Source: Bacillota bacterium (GTDB taxonomy: Bacteria > Bacillota_I > Bacilli_A > Izemoplasmatales > UBA1188). From it: a stretch of 64,000 bases of DNA. Under the pieces are notes generated by a model. That model saw only the letters and a program-made list of their open reading frames with translations. It searched no databases and had not been told where the DNA came from. Both the position numbers and the translations under genes were made by a program. Below are positions 34,765 to 44,487 of the stretch, in pieces; within the stretch, counting starts at the first letter, position 1; the number at the start of each line of letters is the position of its first letter. The stretch covers positions 28,632-92,631 of the forward strand of contig JAEYPN010000031.1 of NCBI GenBank assembly GCA_023410715.1, written 5' to 3'.

Positions 34765-37077
34765 TTATAACTTATCAATATAGTAAGCCCTAGATTCATT
34801 ATCGAGCTGTACTCTAACATTTTTCCCAAATCCCGAACCTTGAAATTTAGGGTTAACTCTAATTCCTGCATTTTTAATCGTCCGACCAGTTAAGATATAT
34901 TGTTCATTATCACCATCAAGCTTATAGAATTTATTAATAATATTATGAATAATACCATCTTGTTTGATCCTGATTGGTGAAATTATATTAATCAAACTTC
35001 CAAATTTCTTAATTTCACAATGTTCAGGTATATTATAAAACTGATATAAGTTGTTTTCTTCTAAGCCATCAATCTTTAAAACATCTTCACCTTTTTCAGG
35101 TCTTAGTGATTTTTGATAAAGTAACGCAACTGATTTATTTTTATTTTGTGATACAGCATAATGATATCCTTTTTCACTATTAAAAATATTCTCATCATGA
35201 CGATAAAAATTCCCAAACTGCAAGCATTCGCGGTATTTCTTATAAATTTCAATCATTTTTTTTAAGTTTTTCTTTTCGCTTCTTTTAAGGTTACATAAAT
35301 CTAGTTCAAAGCCAAAAACCCCAAATAAAGCAGTATTAAAGCGTGAATTAAGGGTTGTTTTTCTTAAAGTTTGATGATTAGGAATGGCACTTACATGATT
35401 ACTAATGGTTGATAAAGGATAGCCATAACTTGTGCCTGTCTGTATATATAATCTTTCAATCGCATCTGTATTATCAGAGGTCCATATTTGTGGCATGAAA
35501 GAAAGAATTCCAAGATCAAACCGATTTCCGCCACTTGCACATCCTTCAAATAATATGTTTGGAAACTTTTTTGTTAAATTATCCATTAAGTTATATAAAC
35601 CCATAATATATCTATGATAAAATTCACCTTGATTTAAAAGTTTATTTCCATACATATCACTAATATTTCGGTTATAATCCCATTTGACGTAAGCAATATT
35701 ATTTTCACTTAAAATCTTACTTATTTCATTTTCAATATAGTCGACTACCTCTTGATTTGTTAAATCAAGTAGTAACTCATTTCGGCCAATAACCGGTTTA
35801 CGGTTTGGAACTTTTACCACATATTCTGGATGCTTCTTATATAAATCACTATTAGGACTAATAGCTTCTGGTTCAAACCATAAGCCAAACTTAAGTCCTT
35901 CTTTATTTACTCTCTTAATTAAATGTGATAAGCCTTTTGGCAACTTCTTTAGGTTTATATCATAATCACCTAAGCCTGAATGATCATTATCACGGCCTTT
36001 AAACCATCCATCATCTAATACTAATAACTCAATCCCAAGTTTTTTAGCTTCATGAGCTAACTTAACAATTTTTTGTTCATTAAAATTAAAATATGTCGCT
36101 TCCCAGTTATTGATTACAATGGGACGAACTACATTTTTAAAATTTATTGGAATAATGTTTTCATTAATAAAAGAGTGAAAATTTTCACTCATTTTATTTA
36201 ATCCTTTATTAGTGTAAGTCATAACAGCTTCTGGGGTAATAAATTCTTCATCTTTTTTAAGCATATAGTCAAACCCATAAGGATTAATACCCATTAATAT
36301 CCTAGTCTGTTTTAAAGGTGTAACCTCCGCAATTGTGATATGATTACCACTATATACAAGATTTATACCAATCGCTTCGCCAGCATATTCATTTGTTCCT
36401 CTGCCTTTAACAATCACAAAAGGATTATGTTTAGACGAACTAGCACCTGATTTTGAATCGTTAATATAGATACCTGATTCTAAATCTTTTTCTGAATAAT
36501 TTCTTTCGGTTGACCAGTTTCCATCAAAGGTTACTATACTTCTTTTAATATCATTTTTTAAGTCTAGCATTAAACTTAAGCATCTTTCAAGATGAATTTC
36601 TTCACCCTTGTTTTTAATTTTAGTATAACGTGATATAACATCACTACCTGTAAATACCCGGTAATATAATGATAATTCAATATTTAAAACTTCATCAAAT
36701 AAATCAATCCTTAAAGTTTCAAATTCCCCATGACTATTTGGAAGTGGAGATGCATCATTTTCTAAGGCATAACCTTGATATTTAAAACAAGCCGTATAAC
36801 CAAGATTAGTTCTCATCATTAAAGGAACTTCTCTAAAATCACCAATACCCATCGATGAATATTCTAAATCTAAATGATCTGGAGCATCATTAGTGTTAGG
36901 TAATACAAGCGTTCCCCCATGACCAGCTTCATTTCTTTTTTCTAAACCATTAAGGGTTTCTAAATCAATTATTTCACCATAATGAATATGTGATAAAAGG
37001 CCTGAATTTAATACCTTAAAAGCATACATAGTATTTTTTGTTTTAAGTATAAACAACTTATCAACAATTTCAATCAT
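34765..37077 (-). CDS. GH36 alpha-galactosidase
   Basis: A 770-residue cytoplasmic enzyme that removes terminal alpha-galactose from oligosaccharides such as raffinose or melibiose. The N-terminal beta-supersandwich is followed by the barrel with LLVLDDGWFKGRDND, GLWFEPEAISPNSDLY, the nucleophile AYVKWDYNRNISD (Asp467) and the acid/base QIWTSDNTDAIERL (Asp535), with LFEGCASGGNRFDLG between them. The length is typical of RafA/AgaN-type enzymes. The ATG at 37077 overlaps the GH2 stop by 8 bases, so they are translationally coupled. Confidence 0.95.
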   Translation of the reverse strand: MIEIVDKLFILKTKNTMYAFKVLNSGLLSHIHYGEIIDLETLNGLEKRNEAGHGGTLVLPNTNDAPDHLDLEYSSMGIGDFREVPLMMRTNLGYTACFKYQGYALENDASPLPNSHGEFETLRIDLFDEVLNIELSLYYRVFTGSDVISRYTKIKNKGEEIHLERCLSLMLDLKNDIKRSIVTFDGNWSTERNYSEKDLESGIYINDSKSGASSSKHNPFVIVKGRGTNEYAGEAIGINLVYSGNHITIAEVTPLKQTRILMGINPYGFDYMLKKDEEFITPEAVMTYTNKGLNKMSENFHSFINENIIPINFKNVVRPIVINNWEATYFNFNEQKIVKLAHEAKKLGIELLVLDDGWFKGRDNDHSGLGDYDINLKKLPKGLSHLIKRVNKEGLKFGLWFEPEAISPNSDLYKKHPEYVVKVPNRKPVIGRNELLLDLTNQEVVDYIENEISKILSENNIAYVKWDYNRNISDMYGNKLLNQGEFYHRYIMGLYNLMDNLTKKFPNILFEGCASGGNRFDLGILSFMPQIWTSDNTDAIERLYIQTGTSYGYPLSTISNHVSAIPNHQTLRKTTLNSRFNTALFGVFGFELDLCNLKRSEKKNLKKMIEIYKKYRECLQFGNFYRHDENIFNSEKGYHYAVSQNKNKSVALLYQKSLRPEKGEDVLKIDGLEENNLYQFYNIPEHCEIKKFGSLINIISPIRIKQDGIIHNIINKFYKLDGDNEQYILTGRTIKNAGIRVNPKFQGSGFGKNVRVQLDNESRAYYIDKL

Positions 37078-39406
37078 TCCTATCAACCTCAATCTTTAAA
37101 GTTCTTATATTTTCGCCATCGTTAATATAAACAATTCCTTCGCCTTGCTTTTTGGTTTTAATCCAAAAACCAATCGCACCACCAATTAATGATATAACCT
37201 TTGGACCTATTATTTCTAATACATCATTACAAGAAATCACAAATGATTGGCTATCATATGGTAAAATATAACCATTTTGATCAGTTGATTCAATTGTAAT
37301 TCTTGTTACATCATATGTATCAGAAATTATAAGTTTTTCATCATCAGCTTTAATTACAATCTCTTTTTTGTTTAATTTTTCTTTTTTAGCTTCTGTAACT
37401 AATTCATTATTGATATAGCCTTTAAAGTAATATGTGCTTTTTGCGTCCCAACTACCTGAATATTTATTATATAAGTTAATTCCATCATCAACGGTTAAAT
37501 GATTTCTCTTGAGAATATAAATCATTTTAATTTTATCTTTAAAATTAATCTTTGGCCAAGTGTGCCTAATAGATACAAACAATTCCTTCATTATTTTTGC
37601 GTCATTTTTACTTAATTTTTCTTCAGTTTCTAAAGAGTCGCCAATAAAATCTTTAATGATAAATAATGGATGAGATAAATTAGGAAATCTATCTTTAGCT
37701 GGAAGAATCGTAGTAATATATTTATCATCTTTAAATAGCTTGATATAGTCAACATTACTATATAAATATACTTCCTTTATATAGCTTGCATCATATTCAC
37801 CTAAATTTAAATCTGATAAAGGCATAATAAATGGTTCTTTAGTTCCTTCACTAATATAAGCATATGCTGCAAGTTTTTTTATTCTAAACATATCTAGCAC
37901 TCCGTGATAACAGATTTTATCACCACTGCCAAATGTACTATGCGTATTATAGTCAGCCATACACCAGCTTAACACACCAGATATGCCAGGTTTAAATGAA
38001 TCATTAATAACATTAGAATGTCTTAATGCATGCTCAATACGTAAGTGTTCTTTATCAAAACGTTTTGTTGGAAACATATGACCATTACATTCAGTAACTA
38101 AATATGGTTTATCAAGATAAGCAACCCTTTCTTTATCATCAAGACCTTCGTTTTTACCTTTATGAATAAAGTCATTATAAGTATAAACATCTTCAAATAA
38201 ATGACTCTTTTTATAGCATCTAACCCCACCAGTAGGTCTATAAGGATCAAAGATTTTCGCTAGTTCATTCGTTTTCTTATAGAACTCATCGTCATCAACT
38301 GATTCATTAATTCTTACTCCCCACATAATAATTGAGGGATGATTTTTATTAACCTTAATCATATTTTCTAAAGCTCTAAATGTACGTTCCTTAAAGTCAG
38401 CGTTACCAATATACTGCCAACCAGGAATTTCTGTAAATACTAATAATCCAAGTTTATCACAGGCATCATAAAAGTGCTTTGATTGCGGATAATGTGATGT
38501 CCTAACAATGTTTACAAAAAGTTCATTTTTTAATATTTCAGCATCTTTAACTTGCGCTCTTTTTGGCATTGCATAACCAACATATGGATATGATTGATGA
38601 CGATTTAAGCCTCTTAATTTTGTCTTTTTACCGTTTAGATAAAAACCATCAGGTAAAAATTGGGTTTCTTTAAAACCAACCATTAATGTTTCTTCATCAA
38701 TTAATTTATTCTCTTCATATAGTGATAAAACAGCTTTATAAAGTTTTGGATTATCCAAATCCCATAAAACAACATCTAAATTTTCTGTTATTTCATTATT
38801 TTTAACTTCCTTTGAATAAATTAACTTATCATCATCATAAAGATTCAAAAAAACTATTCCTTCATTCTTTAAAGTATATAAACATTTTAAAGCTGGATTG
38901 CTTAAAACATTTACAGGAACCAAATAAAAATCTGTAAAGTAGTTGTTATCTGAATAGATAAGTTCAACTTCACGGTATATTCCCCCATATGCTAAATAAT
39001 CGACAATATTACCAAATGGTGGAACATCCTTTATTTCCCGGCTATCGACAACGACTAATAGCTCATTTTCTTCATTCATCTTAATATAATCATTAATAAT
39101 AATTTTTATCTCGCTATATGGTAAATAATTTTCTGAAACATAAATACCATTAATATAGAGTTTAAATGTTACGCTTACGCCATAAAAAACTAACCAAATA
39201 TCCTTCTTATTTTCTTCAATAAAAACCATTTTTCGATATTGACTAATAAATTGGTAACTTTCTTCATTAAAATTATTGTATGGTAAAAGATAGTTAGTAT
39301 GGGGAATATCAATAGTCTTTAGGCCCTCTGGTTTTGTTAAAATATCTTGTTCATTAAAGTTTGGTTTAAATTCCCAAGAAAAGTTAATTGGTACAATTCT
39401 TTTCAT
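37070..39406 (-). CDS. GH2 family beta-glycosidase (beta-galactosidase/glucuronidase-like)
   Basis: A 778-residue GH2 enzyme without signal peptide. It has an N-terminal sugar-binding jelly roll (about 40-155, with DYLAYGGIYREVELI), an immunoglobulin-like domain and a barrel starting FYLNGKKTKLRGLNRHQSYP. The acid/base motif is IIMWGVRINES (Glu368) and the nucleophile is PYLVTECNGHMFP (Glu439). The acid/base block differs slightly from the usual WSxGNE, so substrate preference is open. It is first in the operon with the GH36 gene, and its promoter carries an AAAGCGCTTT palindrome. Confidence 0.9.
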   Translation of the reverse strand: MKRIVPINFSWEFKPNFNEQDILTKPEGLKTIDIPHTNYLLPYNNFNEESYQFISQYRKMVFIEENKKDIWLVFYGVSVTFKLYINGIYVSENYLPYSEIKIIINDYIKMNEENELLVVVDSREIKDVPPFGNIVDYLAYGGIYREVELIYSDNNYFTDFYLVPVNVLSNPALKCLYTLKNEGIVFLNLYDDDKLIYSKEVKNNEITENLDVVLWDLDNPKLYKAVLSLYEENKLIDEETLMVGFKETQFLPDGFYLNGKKTKLRGLNRHQSYPYVGYAMPKRAQVKDAEILKNELFVNIVRTSHYPQSKHFYDACDKLGLLVFTEIPGWQYIGNADFKERTFRALENMIKVNKNHPSIIMWGVRINESVDDDEFYKKTNELAKIFDPYRPTGGVRCYKKSHLFEDVYTYNDFIHKGKNEGLDDKERVAYLDKPYLVTECNGHMFPTKRFDKEHLRIEHALRHSNVINDSFKPGISGVLSWCMADYNTHSTFGSGDKICYHGVLDMFRIKKLAAYAYISEGTKEPFIMPLSDLNLGEYDASYIKEVYLYSNVDYIKLFKDDKYITTILPAKDRFPNLSHPLFIIKDFIGDSLETEEKLSKNDAKIMKELFVSIRHTWPKINFKDKIKMIYILKRNHLTVDDGINLYNKYSGSWDAKSTYYFKGYINNELVTEAKKEKLNKKEIVIKADDEKLIISDTYDVTRITIESTDQNGYILPYDSQSFVISCNDVLEIIGPKVISLIGGAIGFWIKTKKQGEGIVYINDGENIRTLKIEVDRND

Positions 39407-39432
39407 AATATTTCACCCTCATATTTATTACT

Positions 39433-39461
39433 ATTATAACATGAAAAAAGCGCTTTACCAA
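39433..39461 (-). promoter_or_regulatory. GH2 operon promoter with LacI/CcpA-type operator in the spacer
   Basis: Minus strand TTGGTA (39456-39461), 17-base spacer, TATAAT (39433-39438) with an extended TGT. The palindrome AAAGCGCTTT occupies 39447-39456, between the two boxes. This core matches catabolite-responsive elements and many LacI-family operators (central CG). Binding there would block polymerase. Confidence 0.7.
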
Positions 39462-39474
39462 CCATTGTTTAAAA

Positions 39475-39502
39475 AAACAAGCTTTCTTTTAAAAGCTTGT
39501 TT
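39475..39502 (-). terminator. Terminator after the small membrane protein pair
   Basis: Minus-strand hairpin AAACAAGCTTT / AAAGCTTGTTT, with a T-run after it, located 5 bases beyond the stop of the 100-residue membrane protein gene. Confidence 0.8.
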
Positions 39503-39506
39503 AGTC

Positions 39507-39809
39507 TTATTCTGCTAAAACGGTAATCTTTTTGTAAAAAGCAACAGTTACAACATCACATATCCAGCATATCACATAAATAATACGTGCGATATTCCAT
39601 ATAAGTGCAGGTACACTTACTAATATTCCTAAAAACGATAGAACTGATAAAATAAACGAAACAAATAATACAACACCAGCAATTTTAGTTGTGACTTTCT
39701 TCCCATTAGCTAAGCGAATAACACCACCAACAAGTCCATCAAAAAATATTACTAAAATGAGTAGAATTATCCAAGGTAAATCTTCAAAGGTTTTTGCCAA
39801 AGCTTTCAT
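39507..39809 (-). CDS. Small membrane protein, unknown function
   Basis: A 100-residue protein with about three hydrophobic segments (LPWIILLILVIFFDGLVGGV, then IAGVVLFVSFILSVLSFLGI, then a third). It has no motif I recognise; residues of the first helix resemble YkvI/YqaE-like small proteins only superficially. GGAGGTGA precedes the ATG at 39809, which is preferred over an in-frame start at 39839. It follows the next gene upstream by 32 bases and ends at a terminator, so the pair forms an operon. Confidence 0.6.
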   Translation of the reverse strand: MKALAKTFEDLPWIILLILVIFFDGLVGGVIRLANGKKVTTKIAGVVLFVSFILSVLSFLGILVSVPALIWNIARIIYVICWICDVVTVAFYKKITVLAE

Positions 39810-39841
39810 TTTTTCACCTCCATTGTAAATTACATTCACAA

Positions 39842-40486
39842 TTAATTATTTTCTAATTCTTTAATTCTTTGAAGTAAGTAATCATATTCAGATTTTTTTA
39901 TTTTTATATATGCATCATCATTTAAAGAATTATTAATCTCTTTTCTGCCAATAATCCTAATTGTAAGAAGTAATGCAAGACTTATTAAGCATAATGTAAT
40001 GAAGCCTTTTGAAACCGCATCATTTTTTAAAATATTTATACCAAGAATAATAAGAGTTAAACAAATATCAATTACAATTATAGATAAATATGTAATTATC
40101 TGTAATACTAAATAGTGATTTTCCACTTTAATATTTGTTGTGACAATTATCAGTGTAAATACTGTCGCAATCGCAACTATTCCTGTTATTTTGTTAAATA
40201 ATACTGGGGTTTCAAATCCACTCCAATAAATGATAAATCCAAAAACAGATGTAACGATAATTAAAAAAATTGTAGTAATCGCAATAAATCTTTTTTTATT
40301 AAAAATCATTAGTGCAGAATTTATAAAAAAGCTTGCTGTCGATATCGTTGCTAAACTTAGTAAAGTATATAAAATAGGTCCTTTCTTAAAAACCTTTAAG
40401 CCAAAAATTGATAGAATTACAATAATAATGGATAATAACATACTTACAAGTGCAGTAACGGTTAAAAATTTTGATATTTTTTTCAT
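39842..40486 (-). CDS. Membrane protein of unknown function with C-terminal helix
   Basis: A 214-residue protein with six or so hydrophobic segments arranged evenly over residues 1-190, then a charged tail KKSEYDYLLQRIKELENN with coiled-coil character. No family is recognised. GAGGTGA lies before the ATG. A promoter TTGTCA-17-TGTAAA can be drawn upstream on the minus strand, with two TGTGTAAA copies nearby. It is divergent from the metal ATPase across a 183-base gap, so a shared regulatory region is possible. Confidence 0.6.
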   Translation of the reverse strand: MKKISKFLTVTALVSMLLSIIIVILSIFGLKVFKKGPILYTLLSLATISTASFFINSALMIFNKKRFIAITTIFLIIVTSVFGFIIYWSGFETPVLFNKITGIVAIATVFTLIIVTTNIKVENHYLVLQIITYLSIIVIDICLTLIILGINILKNDAVSKGFITLCLISLALLLTIRIIGRKEINNSLNDDAYIKIKKSEYDYLLQRIKELENN

Positions 40487-40648
40487 TTTTTCACCTCAGT
40501 TATTATTTTTACACATTTTTCTGTCTTTACACAAATAAAGTTGCATTATGACAAATTTTTAAATAATTCTTATATTGTTTTCTATAAACTGTTACAAAAT
40601 ACACAAGAACATCTATTTGTATGCTAATTTCTTATAAGCCTATATTTC

Positions 40649-40662
40649 ATCCTAGAAAGGAT
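40649..40662 (+). promoter_or_regulatory. Small hairpin covering the metal ATPase ribosome binding site
   Basis: ATCCT-agaa-AGGAT (5-bp stem, 4-base loop) includes the AGGAT Shine-Dalgarno of the P-type ATPase, 7 bases before the ATG. It could dampen translation, but the stem is short. Confidence 0.35.
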
Positions 40663-40669
40663 AATTACA

Positions 40670-42514
40670 ATGAAAAAAAGTAAATTTATTAATATTGCCT
40701 TAATTAAAATAATTATAAGTTCTATTCTTTTAATTATTTCCTTGTTTATTAAGACATACAAAAACGTGCATTTAACAATATTGATTTTATCATATATTAT
40801 TGTTGGTTATGATTTATATATTAAAACCTTTAAAAGCATTTGTAATAAAGAATTTTTTAGTGAATTTTTACTTATGATATTAGCCACAATTGGCGCTTTT
40901 TACATTAAAAAATATTTTGAAGGAGTATTAGTAGTAATTTTATATCAATTAGGAGAATATTTATCTGATTTAGCCATTGATAAATCTAAATCAGCCATTA
41001 TTAATTTACTTGATCTTAGAAGTGATTATACCCATGTTAAAAGAGAAAAAGGCTTAGAAAAAATTAATGCTCGTGATTTAAACATTGGCGATGAATTTGT
41101 AGTTAAAAAAGGTGAAAAAATTCCTCTTGATGGTATTGTTACTTTTGGACAAACCGCAATTGATTCTTCTTCTTTAACTGGAGAATCACTTCCTAAATCT
41201 ATTAAAGAAGGTGATGTAATACTAAGTGGCACTATTAATCTAGGTAGTCCAATTACAATTAAAGCTACATCGCTATTTTTAACAAGTACTGCTAGTAAAA
41301 TTATTGAAATAATTGAAAATTCCAATGAAAAGAAAACAAAGACTGAAAGATTTATTACAAGGTTTTCTAAAGTATATACACCAATAGTTATTGTTTTTGC
41401 ATTACTTATTGTAATTATTCCAACTTTATTAAATCAAGATTTTAATACATGGTTATATCGTGGATTGGAATTTTTAGTAATTTCATGTCCATGTGCCCTT
41501 GTAATTTCAGCGCCTCTTGGCTTCTTCTGTGGAATTGGTAGAAGCAGTAAGGAATCAATTCTCATCAAAGGTAGCGATGAGCTGGATCGTCTTGCAAGTA
41601 TTAAAGCAATTGTTTTTGATAAAACTGGAACCCTTACTAAAGGTAATTTTGAAGTTGATAAAATTTGTAATTCTAGCTTAGTTAGCAAAGAAGAATTATT
41701 AAAAATAGCAGCTCACGCCGAAATATTTTCTAATCACCCAATCAGTAAAGCGATTATCAAGAAATATCAAGAAAAAATTGATGAATCAATAATTAATAAC
41801 TATACAGAGATTCCTGGTTTAGGTGTTGAGTGTAAAATAAATAATGATAAAATTTACGTAGGAACAATTGATTTACTTAAATCACATAATATAAATGTTA
41901 AAATTCATAAAAATGAAGTAGGAACAATAGTTTACATAGGACGTAACAAAGAATATCTTGGACATATCATGATTACTGATATCATCAAAAAGGAAGCATA
42001 TAACTTAGTTAATGAGCTTGATAAAATAGGAATTCATAAAGTGATAATGTTATCTGGTGATGATATTAAAGTTGTAAAAAAAGTTGGCAAGGAAATTAAT
42101 TTTAAAGAATTCTATGGCAACTTATTACCACATGAAAAGGTTGAAAAAGTTATTGCTTTAAAAGAAAAATATTTGACAGCCTTTGTCGGTGATGGTATTA
42201 ATGATGCCCCAGTTATCAAATTATCTGACATTGGAATTGCGATGGGCGGTATCGGGAGCGATATAACTATTGAAGCTTCAGATATTATCTTAATGAAAGA
42301 TGACTTAAATAATATTCCTAAAGCCATTAAAATTTCTCGTATGACTAAAGGTGTCATTCGCTTTAATATTATTTTTACTTTAGTCTTTAAAACCTTTGCC
42401 TTAGTATTTGCTACCTTAGGTTATACAAAGGTATGGATGGCTGTAATGGCTGATGTTGGTGTAACGCTTATTACTGTTTTAAACTCACTTACAATAATGA
42501 AAAGGAAGATTTAG
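40670..42514 (+). CDS. P1B-type heavy-metal ATPase (Zn/Cd/Pb type)
   Basis: A 614-residue metal-transporting P-type ATPase lacking an N-terminal HMA metal-binding domain. Motifs visible are the actuator TGESLPKS, the membrane metal site SCPCALVIS (about residue 275), the phosphorylation site DKTGTLT (Asp about 316), the HP motif FSNHPISKA, GDGINDAP (about 506) and the C-terminal helix MAVMADVGVTLITVLNSL, whose Asp is typical of the Zn/Cd/Pb subgroup. It exports or distributes divalent metal. It is the only plus-strand gene between 26.7 and 56.7 kb and is divergent from two small membrane proteins. Confidence 0.93.
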   Translation: MKKSKFINIALIKIIISSILLIISLFIKTYKNVHLTILILSYIIVGYDLYIKTFKSICNKEFFSEFLLMILATIGAFYIKKYFEGVLVVILYQLGEYLSDLAIDKSKSAIINLLDLRSDYTHVKREKGLEKINARDLNIGDEFVVKKGEKIPLDGIVTFGQTAIDSSSLTGESLPKSIKEGDVILSGTINLGSPITIKATSLFLTSTASKIIEIIENSNEKKTKTERFITRFSKVYTPIVIVFALLIVIIPTLLNQDFNTWLYRGLEFLVISCPCALVISAPLGFFCGIGRSSKESILIKGSDELDRLASIKAIVFDKTGTLTKGNFEVDKICNSSLVSKEELLKIAAHAEIFSNHPISKAIIKKYQEKIDESIINNYTEIPGLGVECKINNDKIYVGTIDLLKSHNINVKIHKNEVGTIVYIGRNKEYLGHIMITDIIKKEAYNLVNELDKIGIHKVIMLSGDDIKVVKKVGKEINFKEFYGNLLPHEKVEKVIALKEKYLTAFVGDGINDAPVIKLSDIGIAMGGIGSDITIEASDIILMKDDLNNIPKAIKISRMTKGVIRFNIIFTLVFKTFALVFATLGYTKVWMAVMADVGVTLITVLNSLTIMKRKI

Positions 42515-42536
42515 TTTAAACTTCCCTTTTTTATTT
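42504..42536 (+). terminator. Terminator of the metal ATPase gene
   Basis: Plus-strand hairpin GGAAGaTTTA / TAAACTTCC with a one-base bulge, followed by CTTTTTTATTTT. It overlaps the ATPase stop and the end of the convergent GNAT gene. Confidence 0.75.
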
Positions 42537-43349
42537 TACTTTATATTTATAGAAACATAATTCATTAATTAATTTAAAGCCTATACCCGTATATAATTTA
42601 ATCGCATTATAATTGTCACCATCAACAATTAAATCAACCTTTTCATATGTTTTTAAGGCTTCTTTTAATAAATAACTTAAAATCTTTTTACCATTTCCCA
42701 TGCCTCTATACTCTTGTTTAACACCTATAACCTCAGCTGTCCCGCAAGTGCCTTGATTTTTTCTCAAGACAGACAAGGCAACGATTTCATCATTTTTAGT
42801 CATAATGTATGTTTCATGATTATGATCAGTTAAGATATCTAAAGCACTAATATAAATATCTTCAAATATTTCATTAAATAACTTAGTAAATCCTTCATTT
42901 TCTGCTTCTTTAATTTTAGAAATATTATCAAAGTTTAAATTATAAGTCGTAAAGTCTTTCTTTTCAATTAACAGCTGATATTCATTAATTTCTTTTGTTG
43001 CATCCATTTTTTCTAAAAAATTACGACAATTTTCATTTTGAATTGGAAAGAAAAAATTATAATTATATTCCTTATCTTTTAAATTTTTAAATAAATCAAA
43101 GGCTATTTCATCATAATCATCACTCTCAATTAACATGAATGAGTCACATATTTTTCTTTCTTCATTTTTAAGACATACTAATAAGCCATTTATTTTATTG
43201 TTTAACACGGATAAATAAATACTATTATTTTCTATACTAGCCAAGATATCTTTCTTAATTGATTCTTTTGTTTTGGCACAATATCCTTGAGCATTTTTTT
43301 CTATATTATTAACCCTAAATGCAAATTCAATAATTTCTTCTAAATTCAT
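42531..43349 (-). CDS. GNAT family N-acetyltransferase, long form
   Basis: A 272-residue protein. The C-terminal 130 residues form a GNAT domain with AEVIGVKQEYRGMGNGKKILSYLL (acetyl-CoA loop QEYRGMGNGK) and the DGDNYNAIKLYTGIGFKLI end motif. The N-terminal 140 residues look like a second, degenerate acetyltransferase fold, as in tandem-GNAT proteins. The substrate is unknown. AGGTGA selects the ATG at 43349; the in-frame GTG at 43358 lies in that site. It is convergent with the ATPase gene. Confidence 0.8.
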   Translation of the reverse strand: MNLEEIIEFAFRVNNIEKNAQGYCAKTKESIKKDILASIENNSIYLSVLNNKINGLLVCLKNEERKICDSFMLIESDDYDEIAFDLFKNLKDKEYNYNFFFPIQNENCRNFLEKMDATKEINEYQLLIEKKDFTTYNLNFDNISKIKEAENEGFTKLFNEIFEDIYISALDILTDHNHETYIMTKNDEIVALSVLRKNQGTCGTAEVIGVKQEYRGMGNGKKILSYLLKEALKTYEKVDLIVDGDNYNAIKLYTGIGFKLINELCFYKYKVK

Positions 43350-43449
43350 TTTTATCACCTACAAATATTTTACCATAGCCTACTTTAATAATATAGACAT
43401 ATTTTTAAACTTAAAATAACTTTATTTTAGTAAATGCATTAAATAAAAA

Positions 43450-43475
43450 TCCAGTATTTTTGGTAAATTACTGGA
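43450..43475 (-). terminator. Terminator of the AraC-type regulator gene
   Basis: Minus-strand hairpin TCCAGTA / TACTGGA (12-base loop) followed by TTTTTATTT, 16 bases beyond the stop. Confidence 0.75.
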
Positions 43476-43491
43476 CTTATTAAAAATGTCA

Positions 43492-44355
43492 TTATTTAAT
43501 TGGTAATAATTCAATATAACCTCTTTCACCAATTGGCTCAAGTTGAATTCTTGGGTTATCTAAATCATATTTATAACCAAGAATCTTAGGGTCATATTTT
43601 AGAATTGATTCTTTTAATGTTATAATGGCATCTTCAAAATCTTCTTCTTCAAACTTCTCACCTTGAAACATTATATATTTACTTTTTGGTAGATTGATAA
43701 CATCCATACCACTTGGAACTACGCCGTTATAATTTATATCGACTTCAATTCCCTGTACATATTCTGATGTGTTTAATTCTTGATACTTCTTTGGTAACCA
43801 TAAACAAACAGGCTCTCCACTTATTGATTTCATACTTTTTAAGATTCCCCAAACATCGCAGCCTACTTCAGCACAGTATTCAAAATATTCAGTGGCTTTA
43901 ATTCCTCTTTTGATAATAACTTTTCTTTCAGGCTTTTCAATTACAGTGATAAATACATTTTTAACGTTGCTCATTATTTTTTTTTCCTTTCTTTCTTTAG
44001 TTTTTTTGTAAGGAATAAATAAACAAATTGGCACGGAATTTTTTGCATATTCATTAGGATTCATCCCAAATTCATGACGAAACGCTCTTTGATATCCATC
44101 GACACTTTCATAACCGTACTTTAGGGCTATATCAAGAATTTTAGCTTTGTTATCACGCAGTTCTAAAGCAGATTTAGAGAGTCTTAACCTTCTAATATAA
44201 TCAGACGGAGTAAGGTTTAAGTATTCAATAAATAGCCTGTAAGAATACCAGGGAGAATAAAATGAAACCTTTGCCAAATCCTGCATTGTAATGTTTTCAT
44301 CAATGTGATGATTAATATAATCTTGCATTTTATTTATTACATCAATTTTATCCAT
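43492..44355 (-). CDS. AraC family regulator with GyrI-like effector domain
   Basis: A 287-residue regulator. The N-terminal 110 residues are a two-helix-turn-helix AraC domain (MQDLAKVSFYSPWYSYRLF, then YGYESVDGYQRAFRHEFGMNPNEYA). After a basic linker comes a GyrI/SOUL-type small-molecule binding domain (about 130-287, with YMIFQGEKFEEEDFEDA). This order matches Rob/BmrR-like sensors of drugs or other hydrophobic compounds. GAGGTG precedes the ATG. The ABC-2 exporter genes lie immediately upstream in the same direction and are a plausible target, though nothing proves it. Confidence 0.88.
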   Translation of the reverse strand: MDKIDVINKMQDYINHHIDENITMQDLAKVSFYSPWYSYRLFIEYLNLTPSDYIRRLRLSKSALELRDNKAKILDIALKYGYESVDGYQRAFRHEFGMNPNEYAKNSVPICLFIPYKKTKERKEKKIMSNVKNVFITVIEKPERKVIIKRGIKATEYFEYCAEVGCDVWGILKSMKSISGEPVCLWLPKKYQELNTSEYVQGIEVDINYNGVVPSGMDVINLPKSKYIMFQGEKFEEEDFEDAIITLKESILKYDPKILGYKYDLDNPRIQLEPIGERGYIELLPIK

Positions 44356-44446
44356 TATTTACACCTCGCCTGTATATTTTACATTTTTTATTTTTTAAAT
44401 TCTCGACTATATTTGCTATTTCAAACTATATTGTAATTTTAAGTAA

Positions 44447-44471
44447 AAAAGCAGATATTTATTCTGCTTTT
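44447..44471 (-). terminator. Terminator of the ABC-2 exporter operon
   Basis: Minus-strand hairpin AAAAGCAGA / TCTGCTTTT with a 7-base loop and continuing T-run, 16 bases past the permease stop. Confidence 0.8.
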
Positions 44472-44487
44472 AAAAATTTTTAATTAG

